Translations under genes and position numbers: made by a program
Shown here: in pieces, positions 54,103 to 64,000 of the stretch
How positions within the stretch are numbered: the stretch's first letter is position 1
Layout of the letters: each line of letters starts with the position of its first letter
The notes under the pieces: generated by a model
What the model was told of the DNA's origin: nothing
Seen by the model: only the letters and a program-made list of their open reading frames with translations
Databases searched by the model: none
Source of the DNA: Amblyornis subalaris
Lineage: Eukaryota; Chordata; Aves; Passeriformes; Ptilonorhynchidae
Assembly (NCBI GenBank): GCA_018881555.1
Contig: JACAXG010000071.1
Coordinates: 195,663 to 259,662 of the forward strand
Direction of reading: 5' to 3'
DNA length: 64,000 bases

Positions 54103-57100
54103 ATGCCTGCAGGACCCGTGCAGGCCGTGCCTCCGGCGCAGCCCGCGCCCCCCGCCGAGAGCAAACCGGTGCGGGCCGGGGGGGCGGTGAGGGATGGGAG
54201 AGGGCGGGGAATGGCGCGAACCGCGGGGNTTTGGGTGTGNGGNNNTCACGGACCCNCTGGGGTGGGTTGCATGAGGAGNCTGGAGTTCNGTCGGGTGGGC
54301 GGCTGACTCGGAGGGGATTGACCNCCTCTGCCCCGCTCAGGTGAGACNCCACCTGCAGAGCTGCCTCNAGCCCTGGGGCCCANCANAGGAAGGACGTGGA
54401 GCTNNTGGAGCCAGTCCAGAGGAGGCCACGGAGNTGCTCCAAGGGCTGGAGCCCCTCTGCTCTGGAGCCAGGCTGGGAGAGCTGGAGATGTTCACCTGGA
54501 GAAGAGAAGGCTCCAGGGAGAGCTCAGAGCCCCTTCCAGTGCCTAAAGGGGCTCCAGGAGAGCTGGAGAGGGACTTGGGACAAGGGCCTGGAGGGACAGG
54601 ACAAGGGGGAATGGCTTNCCANTGNCAGAGGNCAGGGTTAGATGGGNTATTGAGAAGGAATTGTTCCCTGTGAGGGTNGGGAGGCCCTGGCCCAGGTTGC
54701 CCAGAGAAGCTGTGTTTGCCCTATCCCTGAAGTGTTCCAGGCCNGGTTNGANGGGGCTTGGAGCAANCNGGGATAGTGGAAGGTGTCNCTGCCCATGTCG
54801 GAGGGTGGGACAAGATGAGATTTACGTTCNCTTCCNGCCCAAATCATTCCAGGATTCCTTCCCGGATGGCACCATCCTGGGTCTGGGCGTGTGCCGAGCC
54901 CTTTCCTGGCAGTGCCCCAGGGCTGTGATTCTGATGGGCGTCGGGGATTGCCAGGAGCTGTTGGAGTAGCCTTGGCTCCAGGAGTGATATGTGCAAGGTT
55001 TAAACAACTGAGGGAGTGTGGCAGTCCCGTGTATCCCAGTATCCTCCCAGATCCCTNCTGTCTTGGCCATATTCATACTGTTTGCAGCCTTCCTGAAATG
55101 GGAGTGCAGCTCCCATGGAGCTGAAGCTGATGTCCTGACTCTCACACAGCAACATCGGCACTCACGGAGCTGACAGGGTGCTGGTCCCACTGAGAACCTT
55201 GGAAAATTGTGGTTCCCCACAAAAACCCAATGACTTTCATGCTCAGATGTTACCAAGGCAACTTGGCATCACTGTTAAATAAAACATCTCCAGTGTGGTG
55301 TTGCCTGATCCTTCGTCTCCTCAAGATGATGTTCTGAGGGAGTGGGAATAAAAACTAAAAATATGGTGCCTTCCTCTTAGCACACTTTATTAAGGTTGTA
55401 TTTCATGGAATGGTTTGTGTTNGAAGGGACCTTAAAGCTCATCTCATTNCACCCCTTGCCATGGGCAGGGACACCTTCCACTATCCCAGGTTGTTCCAAG
55501 CCCTGTCCAGCCTGGCCTTGGACACTTCCAGGGATCANTTTGACTTGAGAACATTTTCTGTCTTGGAATCCCCATGGATTTGGCTGGACAAGGGCTGGAA
55601 GCTTTACTGGGATATTAAATTAGCTCTTACTGTCCCTCTTAGGATTATAAACNTTTCCTGCAGACCTGTTCTTGTTTGTAATGCCTTTTCTTGGAAGCTG
55701 CTTGGTGAGGAAAGAGAAACAACATCTTTAGTATCCTGCAAAGAACAGCTTCTGGTTTTACTGGAAACCAAAGCCATCCACAGGGAGGGTTCTGGGATTT
55801 TACTTTAGGTCCTCCTGTAATATCAGTGAGAAAAATGCTCTGTTGGAGTTTTTCTCTACAAAGCAGCTTCTGATGCAACTACAGTGGGACTAAAAGCTGT
55901 GTTTTATTTAATGCGGAGTTAATAATTCAGGTCCCCCAGACCACTAGGAGTGTCCAGAACTTCCACACCTGGTTAGGAATGAGGAGTTATTCCTGAGCCT
56001 CTTGGTTTAGCATTTAAAAACATACTCGGGGTGAAAGCTGAAATGGTGAAAATGCTCTGAGGAGATGTTCTGGTTCCCAGGAAGGTGCCTGCCTTGTTGT
56101 CCTGCTGTCCCTGTCCCTGCAGCAGGACNAATGTTGTCTCCCACCCCAGGAAACCAAGGAATTAGTGGGATGGATGATCCAAATGTCAGGAAGAATTCAG
56201 TGACGGGAGGGGGCCGAGGAGGAGGATGGATGAATGGTCCCATGTGCCATTGGGATTGCTGTTTGAAATGCCTAGTTCTGACACCTTTTGTAATAATAAA
56301 GTCTTTATTACAGCCAGAAGAAGAGCCTAAAGAGGAAGCAGCACCAGCCAAGCCTGTGGTGGGAATTATTTACCCTCCTCCAGAGGTCAGGAATATTGTG
56401 GACAAGACTGCCAGCTTTGTAGCCAGGTAAATGTCACTGGTGGTGTCTCTTGTTTCCTGGGATTTTCAGGCTTCTGCTCTTCGGAGCAGCTCCAGAAGCT
56501 GAAGCAGGTCCCAGTCTCATGGTTTTGCATGAAGGNTTTTAAGGATTGAGTATGTACCAGTGAGACTTGAAAAGAAACAACAATATTGTACTGAAGAGGG
56601 TGTAAGATACGCTTTGCTAGAGAAACTGGTAGTAAATAAAAAAAGTCCTTGTTACAATGTGCAGTGTGTGCTGCAATAACTGGGTAACAGGGCCTGTTCT
56701 GAATGATCTGAGGGGGAAACCAAATTCCAGGTGCAATGGGAGCCTCTGTACTGGTGCTCTGATGAGTCATGGCTGTGTTTTAGTGCTAAAATGTGGTGGT
56801 TGTGGGTTTCAGAGAATTACTAAATGCTGCTCCAGTCAAAACCTTAATGTGTAATTCATCTCTAAAATGCTGCCAAAGAGTGTTGGCTTCTTCTGAGCAT
56901 AAGGATGGGAATGTGTTTATCCTTTGGGATTGTAGAGACCTCCTCTTTTGGAGGTGGTGGAGTATCTAAACAAGACTTGGAAGTATGCAGGGAATATGAA
57001 GAGAAANACACTGTGACAGCTGGGGATTTTCTCAAACTGCCCTGAAATAAGTGGCTCCTGCTTTGGGTGGAAGGAGCGGATGTTACCTGGACTGGGGCTC

Positions 57101-60100
57101 CTAAATGCAGCACTATGGGGTGGTCAATCCCTGCACAGGCTGATGGTTGCCTGCTTTTTTTCCTTATATGATCGTTCTGGAACTGAAATTAGTCTTAAAA
57201 GCTTGTCAACAGAGTAAATAAAATTGGTTTAATAAGTAACTTGTAAACTACATCCAGTCAGTTTGGGAAATGACCTTTGTGTGCAGCCAGGTGAGATTGT
57301 GGAATACTTGTGAGTGTGGATTTTTNATATTCACATTAGAGACAAAATTAGGAGGACAACTGCCAGTAATTTGTGTGTGTCCAGCTGGGTGTGAGTAACT
57401 GGGAAACTCCTCCTGTGTGGGAGAGAAAATGATCTTTCAGGGAATGATGCGTCAACACATCTTACTCTGAAGGAGAAATTTATACTTGCATTGATGACCT
57501 AAACAATTTATCTTTTTCCTTCCCAGAAATGGTCCAGAATTTGAAGCCCGAATTCGTCAGAATGAAATAAATAACCCAAAGTTCAACTTCTTGAACCCCA
57601 ATGACCCTTACCATGCCTACTACCGGCACAAGGTCAGCGAGTTCAAGGAGGGCAAAGCCCAGGAGCCCTCAGCTGCCATCCCCAAGGTCATGCAGCAGCA
57701 GCAGAGTGCCCAGCAGCAGCTCCCACAGAAAGTGAGTGTTACTTTCACCACTTAGGGGAAGAATTTGGCTGCTTTGGTGTCACAGCCTGGGGTTGAGCAG
57801 TAAGCTCAAAAATTAAGAAGAAAGAGTTGGTTATACATTTGCCAAAATGACAGCAGTGACAGGCTTGGAGTTTAGTGTCTGGGGATTTGTTTTGTTGCAA
57901 ATGTGCATCCCCCAGGNGCTGGTAACTCAAAGTTCTGTGTGAGAGAGCCAATATACAGTTTAATTGGTCTGTTTTGATTACATTTAGCTGTGTATTGACT
58001 GACACAGTACTTACACGAGGGATCACTTGGACTGGATGTGGCAGAGGCAAGTCTTGGGAATCCCTTGGAGTTCAGTTTGGGCTTGTTGCATGCACTGGTT
58101 TGTAGAAATTTTCTGGCCATAATAATCGATTTCCCCTTAAAACACGGAGCACAAAACGCTGCTCAGCTTTGCCTTTATATGTACTGTGTACATATAAGGG
58201 TGGGAAAAGGGCACGGAGTGAATCCAAGGCTTTTACATGCTTGGCATGGTCAACAGCCACACTGTGGTGTTGGTGGTCCTGGGAGGGCTATAGCAAAGTC
58301 CTGATACTTTCCAGATTTGTTTGCTGTTGGAGCAGCATTTTGATCAGTATGAAATTACAGCTGGTGGTTCCTCATCCCTGTGGCTGCCAGGTTATCCAAA
58401 CTGGTGTTGCGTTCCCGCAGCAGCTGGAGGAAAAATGGATTCTCCCGAGTGTTTGGTGACTGTTCCTTGCAGGAAGTCACTGAGCTGTCCCTGTTGTCCG
58501 TGCAGGTGCAGGCCCAGGTGATCCAGGAGACAGTGGTTCCGAAGGAGCCTCCGCCGGAGTTCGAGTTCATCGCGGACCCTCCGTCCATCTCAGCCTTCGA
58601 CCTGGACGTGGTGAAGCTCACGGCGCAGTTCGTGGCCCGGAACGGGAGGCAGTTCCTCACCCAGCTCATGCAGAAGGAGCAGAGGAACTACCAGTTTGAT
58701 TTCCTTCGCCCCCAGCACAGCCTCTTCAACTACTTCACCAAGCTGGTGGAGCAGTACACAAAGGTATTCCCGGCAGGGTGATTCCTTCCACAGCAGGGAT
58801 GAGTTTGGAAGGCTGATGAAGCCCTACAAACCAGCCAGGTCCAGGAGTCCGTCCTTTGAATCCCACTCGCACAGTGGATACTGTGCTGAACACATAGGCT
58901 GTCACCTAAATGTACCGTGCACTATTGCAATATGAGTAAAAGTTCTGTTTTTTAAAATCTGGAGGATAATTGGAAGGCCAAGTGAATATTTTGAAGTGCA
59001 GGGATTATCAGCAAGTAATGAGAGGGCTGCAGTAGAATAAATGGGATGTAGCCCCGGGGGTCTGCTGGTATTTTTAGCAGTGTGGAAAGAGAATAATTGC
59101 TTTGAAAGAGGCTTTGACAACAAAGAATTGTCACCAACTGTCATGCAAAATGTGTTTCAGATCCTGATCCCACCAAAGGGCTTACTCCTCAAGCTCAAGA
59201 AAGAGGCCGAAAATCCCAAGGAAGTCCTGGATCAGGTATTCCAGGGAAAAAATTTGCAAAATTGCTGAAGTGTTTTGGTTATATTTTGAATTTTTTCTCT
59301 TTGCATGTTTTTGGCTTGTTGGCAGCAATTACACAGAGATTAAAATGGATGTGTCGCTTGCTGTCACTTGAGTATGGGGGGCTCAAAATTCCTTTAAACT
59401 ACCAGCTGGTGTTGGTATTGGGGGCATTTTGTGGCAGCACAGAGATACTGCACAACCTCATTTCCAGGTGCTTACAAAGTGGAATCATGGAATATCCCAA
59501 CCTGGAAGGGACCCATGGGACCCACAAGGATCATCAGTGCCACCCCTGATCCTGCACAGGACACCCCAACAATCCCACGCTGGGCATCCCTGGGAGCGTT
59601 GTGCAAATGCTCCTGGAGCTCTGGCAGCCTTGGGGCCGTGCCCATTCTCTGGGGAGGCTGTTCAGTGCCCAGCACCCTCTGGGGGAAGAACCTTTTTCTG
59701 AAATCCAGCCTGACACAGCTCCAGCTGTTCTTCCTTTCATTTGCAAACAGACAGTGAGATAACTCTGGTATTCCTTATCTGACACTGTGTGTGTTCTGCT
59801 CCTGCAGGTCTATTACAGGGTGGAGTGGGCCAAGTTCCAGGAGCGAGAGAGAAAGAAGGAAGAGGAGGAGAAGGAGAAGGAGCGTGTTGCTTATGCCCAG
59901 ATTGATTGGCACGACTTTGTGGTTGTGGAAACAGTTGACTTCCAGCCCAACGAGCAAGGTGTGGATGTTAAACATTGTCACCTCTATGAAACTCTGCCCC
60001 CTTTGAGCAGGGGGTGTGTCCTGAAGTGCCATTTTTACACAGACACTGGGGTTTACAGCCTTTTATCCTTTGGAGGTGAAGGGAAAAGCCTTACAGTGAC

Positions 60101-63100
60101 AGTTTGCAGGGCTGTTGTTTTTTTCTGGAGTCAGTAATGTTCTCCTTGAAGGAAGTCCAGGACTGCACTTAGTGTCCACTTCTCCACTTCCACCAGGACA
60201 GCAGAGCTTGTCCTACCTTCTAGTAGTGTTTCCATTTATAAGTTACTTCATCTTCACGTGTCGTGTTGGTGTTTATATAGACTCCATCCATTCCTTTCTA
60301 TATCCTTCAGCTCCCAGGGGTTTTGTTGCCACTGCTTTTTGTTCAAGAATTGGTATTTCTGTCTGTGGGTGTTAAGCAACGAAATGGGATAGAGAAATAG
60401 AAGCTGTGTTTTCTGCTTGTAGGGAATTTCCCTCCTCCCACCACTCCAGAAGAGCTGGGAGCTCGAATCCTGATCCAAGAGCGTTATGAGAAGTTTGGGG
60501 AAAGTGAGGAGGTGGAGATGGAGGTGGAGTCAGATGAGGAAGATGACAAGCAAGAGAAAACAGATGAGCCCCCAGCCCAGCTGGATCAGGACACACAAGT
60601 GCAGGATATGGATGAGGTAACTGAACAATAGAACCAGCATATTGCTCTTGTCCCCTGAAGTTTGTGTGGTTTATGATGCTCTTCAGTTTCACTGTAAGAA
60701 GTTCTTCAGTTTCTTGAGGAAATGAGATTTCCCTCTGCTGAAATCTCAAAACAACCTGTTGCTGCTGTAGTACATTTTTTTTTAATGTTTTCCTTGACAA
60801 TACAAGTTCCAAGAGAGAAATCCAGTAATTTTGGCACCCGGTAGTGTGGATTTTATATTTCTGTGGTTAAGTCTTTCGGGCTTTTTTGTGCCCAGAGTCT
60901 GGAGCACTGGAAGATGACTCATCTTAGACTCTGCCCACTGTAAGCTGTTTTTCTGCTAACAGGGAACAAGAGCGTGGTTAACTGTAAGCTTTTGCATGCC
61001 AGGCTGCTGTAATGTGGAAGCTGAGGAATATTTGCTTCCTCTTCTGGCTCTGCTGAATTTCTGAATCGTGGTCCAGAGGAACCACCCTGCCATAGGTGTC
61101 CAAAACAGCTCCGTTGCTTTGAAGCTGCATAATCTGTTCTTCCAGCGCTCTGTAGGATTTTATGCCTCTTTCAAATCTTATCTGTGGGTGTTTGACCACT
61201 GGAACTTGGTTATGATTTTTGTTTCCTTTTAAATAAGGGGTCAGATGATGAAGATGAAGGTCAGAAGGTTCCTCCTCCTCCAGAAACCCCAATGCCACCC
61301 CCTCTCCCTCCCACGCCAGATCAGGTCATTGTGCGGAAGGATTATGATCCCAAAGGTAAATCCATCTAGTGGGAAAACCCACCTTTATTTCTTCCTGAAT
61401 ATTCCCAAACCATTTGTTTCTAGACTGAACCAACACTGGTTTTGTTTTCCTAGCCTCAAAGCCGCTACCACCCGCCCCGGCTCCAGATGAGTACCTTGTG
61501 TCTCCCATCACTGGAGAGAAGATTCCCGCCAGTAAAATGCAGGAACACATGAGGATTGGGCTCCTGGATCCACGGTGGCTGGAGCAGCGGGATCGATCCA
61601 TCCGGGAGAAGCAGAGTGATGACGAGGTCTATGCCCCAGGTCAGCTTGGGCATTGATTGCACAGCCCCTCGGTGTCCCCACNGATGAGGCCCATCTGAAA
61701 TGTAGCTCTGCGTGATGTCCTTTTTGTGCTGATTGGGTGGATATGTTTGTCATTAGTACCTTGAAGCCCTTTTGTAAAGTTAAAATCAAAAAGAATTAGC
61801 TGTTGCTGGTCAGTATCTTTCTAAAAAGAAGAAATGGGTGAGGAGTTGGACTTTGATGTTCCTTGTGGATNCCTTCCAACTCAGCATATTCTGTGTAAAA
61901 AGAGCAACACTTTGTCGTTAGGTACCAAATACTTGAAAGATCAGTAACAGAGGCTTGATCATGTTTGGTTATATCTCTTGGGATAAGAATTGCTCTTTTT
62001 TTCCCTCAGGTTTGGATATTGAGAGCAGCCTGAAGCAGCTGGCAGAGCGTCGTACCGATATCTTCGGTGTGGAAGAGACTGCCATTGGTAAAAAGATTGG
62101 TGAGGAAGAAATCCAGAAACCAGAGGAAAAGGTAGAGTAGNAACTGNGGNTTTTTNTTGTTTCTTTTTTCTNTTTTGTAACAGGTGCTTATAGCTTTATG
62201 AATGCTTAGAAACACAAGAGTCTTGAATTTTTCTTTCTGCCAAGCTGCTCTCTGGATTTCTTTGCAGTCTCACCAGGCTGGGTTATTCTNATTTATTTTA
62301 CCCTCTCAGGTGACCTGGGATGGCCACTCAGGCAGCATGGCCCGCACACAACAGGCTGCTCAGGCCAATATCACTCTCCAAGAGCAAATTGAAGCCATCC
62401 ACAAGGCCAAGGGACTGGTGCCAGAGGATGACAGCAAGGAGAAGATCGGGCCCAGCAAACCCAACGAGATACCCCAGCCACCCCCTCCTTCATCAGCCTC
62501 CAACCCCCCTGCCAGTGCTCAGCCCATCACATCTGTGCCTCGTCCACCCACCGTGAGTGTTTNGGCTTCCAGAAGCCAATTAGTGGGGCTGTAGTTAATT
62601 AGGAGGGGTCCTCATGAAGGTCGGGGTGCTGGCTTGGAAGAGGATTTTGTGGGAAGTTCNTGATTTAAGAGTAGTTTGGAAACACAGAGGAACCCTATTG
62701 AACTGGCTGTTAAAAATGGAAAATAATATTTAGGTGGAGCTTTTTGTCGTTAGAGGTATCAAAAAGACTTAGATCAGCTGGGCAGTGGGATCTTGGAGGC
62801 AGAGAGAATGGCTAAAAAAGAGATTGCTGGGGGCCTTTTGTAGGTGTAAAGTGATGTTGGACAAAAGCAGCCCAAGGTAAGAACCTTCACTCTCTGCCCC
62901 TGTTCCTGCCCCAAGGGCTCTNCTGTGTGACTCCCAAACAGCAATTTAGAAAAGGATCTAAGTGCCTGGAGGTCTGATCCCAAAGTGGAGAGGGAAGGAG
63001 GAACCCTTTAATCTGTTAATGAGGCTTCTGTGCCTGTTCAGGCCAGCTTGGGCTGNCCATATGGTGGGGCCACTAAGGCTCCCAGCAAGTCTTTGGCCAG

Positions 63101-63406
63101 CAGAACCCATGGTTCTGTGTTTCCCTGGTTATTTTAGTTGGGATTGTGACCAGCCCTGGGCATTCCTGCTAAGGAAATTCACCTTCTCTCCCCAGATGCC
63201 TCCTCCCGTCCGTGCCGCCGTGGTTTCTGCAGTTCCGGTCATGCCTCGTCCCCCCATGACTTCCGTGGTCCGGCTGCCTCCGGGATCCGTCATAGCCACC
63301 CCCATGCCTCCCATAATCCACACCCCACGGATCAACGTGGTGCCCATGCCCCCCTCTGCTCCTCCCATCATGAGCCCTCGCCCGCCCCCCATGATAGTCC
63401 CCACAG
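54103..63406 (+). CDS. SF3A1: SF3A1, splicing factor 3a subunit 1 (5' twelve coding exons; 3' end beyond the window)
   Basis: U2 snRNP component (SF3a120) needed for prespliceosome assembly. Exons: 54103-54168, 56314-56426, 57527-57731, 58506-58763, 59161-59235, 59808-59958, 60423-60616, 61238-61355, 61454-61639, 62010-62131, 62310-62552, 63196-63406. The 1942 coding bases give 647 codons. The start MPAGPVQAVPPAQPAPP matches human. SURP1 lies near 48-90 (VRNIVDKTASFVARNGPEFE) and SURP2 near 162-214 (VVKLTAQFVARNGRQFLTQL). A charged stretch, ERERKKEEEEKEKERVAYAQ, then a long acidic segment follow. The conserved block ITGEKIPASKMQEHMRIGLL and a Pro-rich region (PPPVRAAVVSAVPVMPRPPM) come next. 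The C-terminal ubiquitin-like domain lies past the right edge. Exon 1-2 lacks about 10 residues of the human N-terminal linker. Confidence 0.97.
54356..54850 (+). mobile_element. CR1 LINE 3' fragment (SF3A1 intron 1)
   Basis: Sense-oriented CR1: GGACAGGACAAGGGGGAATG, GAGAAGGAATTGTTCCCTGT, CCAGAGAAGCTGTGTTTGCC. It contains an unusual density of single N bases. Confidence 0.92.
55405..55540 (-). mobile_element. CR1 fragment, antisense (SF3A1 intron 1)
   Basis: Short reverse CR1 3' end: ATGGAATGGTTTGTGTT, GGGACCTTAAAGCTCATCTC, GGGCAGGGACACCTTCCACT, GCCTTGGACACTTCCAGGGA. Confidence 0.92.
59480..59720 (-). mobile_element. CR1 fragment, antisense (SF3A1 intron 5)
   Basis: Reverse CR1 of the second subfamily: ATGGAATATCCCAACCTGGA, AAGGATCATCAGTGCCACCC, GGGAGCGTTGTGCAAATGCT, AGCACCCTCTGGGGGAAGAA. 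It is closely similar to the copy at 52745. Confidence 0.93.
61030..61205 (-). pseudogene. Coding-looking antisense fragment in SF3A1 intron 7 (unidentified)
   Basis: Read on the minus strand from 61205, an uninterrupted peptide appears with ordinary coding composition: VPVVKHPQIRFERGIKSYR, then ALEEQIMQLQSNGAVLDTYG and RVVPLDHDSEIQQ. Near the AGAGGAAGC segment a shift to the next frame would continue as EEANIPQLPHYSSLACKSL. No splice sites of quality flank it on that strand, and no start codon opens it convincingly. I do not recognise the protein. It may be a decayed processed copy or an exon relic; chance cannot be excluded. Confidence 0.3.
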
Positions 63407-64000
63407 GTCAGTGACTTCAGCCTTTCCTGGGGAATCGTCAGATAATTCCTTTGTAACATGGGCTTGAGTTTGGAGACTTTTTTCCTCCTGTGCCCTGGTA
63501 CTGGTGTGTAACTGGGACTGCAGGCCCTAAGTCATGACATTAAGAGTTTTGGGGTGTTTGATATGGCTTATCTAGTAGTTCTTTTGGGGTCCAGGCTCTT
63601 CCTGCACCATGAAATACAGGGAATTCTGTGTCCCCAGGAGCCTGCCTGGGTGAAAATTAAGAATGCAGGGTGAAGAGGAGCTGCCAGCACCTCAGTAGGT
63701 GTTACAGCTCCTTGCAGAAGCTGCTGCTGCAGGAGGAAAAGCTGCTTGTTGGCCNTTTTCCCCATTAGGTGCTTTGAAGTTAAAAAGCGTGATGTAAGAA
63801 ACAATTCTTCCTTTTTTTCTTCTTCTTTTCTTCCCGAACTGGAGGAGCTGGCACTGCTGCTTGCCAAACTGAGAGCGTGTTCTTTTTTTGCAAGATCTGC
63901 AGGAAGCTCTCATGCCTTGTTATCTTTTCCTGGACTGCTTCCCAATATAAGAGCTCTCCGAATGTTTGAAGTTTGCATGTTGCTGTTGGTTGTAACTTCC
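63407..64000. other. SF3A1 intron 12 (partial) to window end
   Basis: Begins with the donor GTCAGTG at 63407 and runs to the edge without another recognisable exon. The human protein continues with about 145 further residues after this point. Confidence 0.8.

Noticed and set aside
57480..57530. Possible intronic C/D snoRNA boxes (TGATGA-like) in SF3A1
   Set aside because: Box spacing and terminal stem do not form a recognisable snoRNA.

Overview
This window is vertebrate nuclear DNA and almost certainly avian. The evidence is multi-exon genes with GT-AG introns that are mostly only 100-1000 bp, very high GC, CpG islands at gene starts, many minisatellites, and at least ten fragments of the bird/reptile LINE CR1. 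The gene order SLC35E4-TCN2-PES1-GAL3ST1-(ZP3-like)-MTFP1-SEC14L2-RNF215-CCDC157-SF3A1 matches human 22q12.2 in order and relative orientation. In birds that block is expected on a microchromosome (chicken chromosome 15); this placement is recalled, not tested. The species cannot be named from the sequence.

Layout: SLC35E4 (-, 106-2518) and TCN2 (-, 3471-6463) are followed by PES1 (+, 7907-14854), head to head with TCN2. A 7 kb spacer (14855-22048) contains a pyrimidine tract, minisatellites, CpG-rich blocks and a 552 bp assembly gap. Then come GAL3ST1 (+, 22058-24941), a nine-exon gene for a ZP3-type membrane protein (+, 27282-30099), MTFP1 (-, 30666-32821) and SEC14L2 (-, 33632-38707). A 3.6 kb spacer built almost wholly of minisatellites leads to RNF215 (+, 42345-46089). 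CCDC157 (-, about 47254-53550) and SF3A1 (+, from 54103, running off the right edge) share a bidirectional promoter.

The genes do not form one pathway; this is a conserved synteny block. They cover a nucleotide-sugar-type transporter relative (SLC35E4), vitamin B12 carriage (TCN2), 60S ribosome assembly (PES1), sulfatide synthesis (GAL3ST1), mitochondrial fission (MTFP1), lipid transfer (SEC14L2), a membrane RING-H2 ubiquitin ligase (RNF215), a coiled-coil protein (CCDC157) and the U2 snRNP splicing factor SF3A1. Reconstructed lengths agree closely with the human proteins as I recall them (PES1 588 aa and SEC14L2 403 aa in both; GAL3ST1 424 versus 423), so the exon models are probably right.

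The most unusual items are: the ZP3-like gene, which keeps the ZP-C half with its eight cysteines and both hydrophobic patches but appears to lack ZP-N; a nine-copy ~36 bp tandem array upstream of PES1 in which every unit resembles a ZNF143/SBS site; an inverted pair of CTCF-like motifs at the RNF215 start; and a coding-looking antisense fragment in an SF3A1 intron. Motif and family names rest on reading the sequence and on memory; no database search was run.
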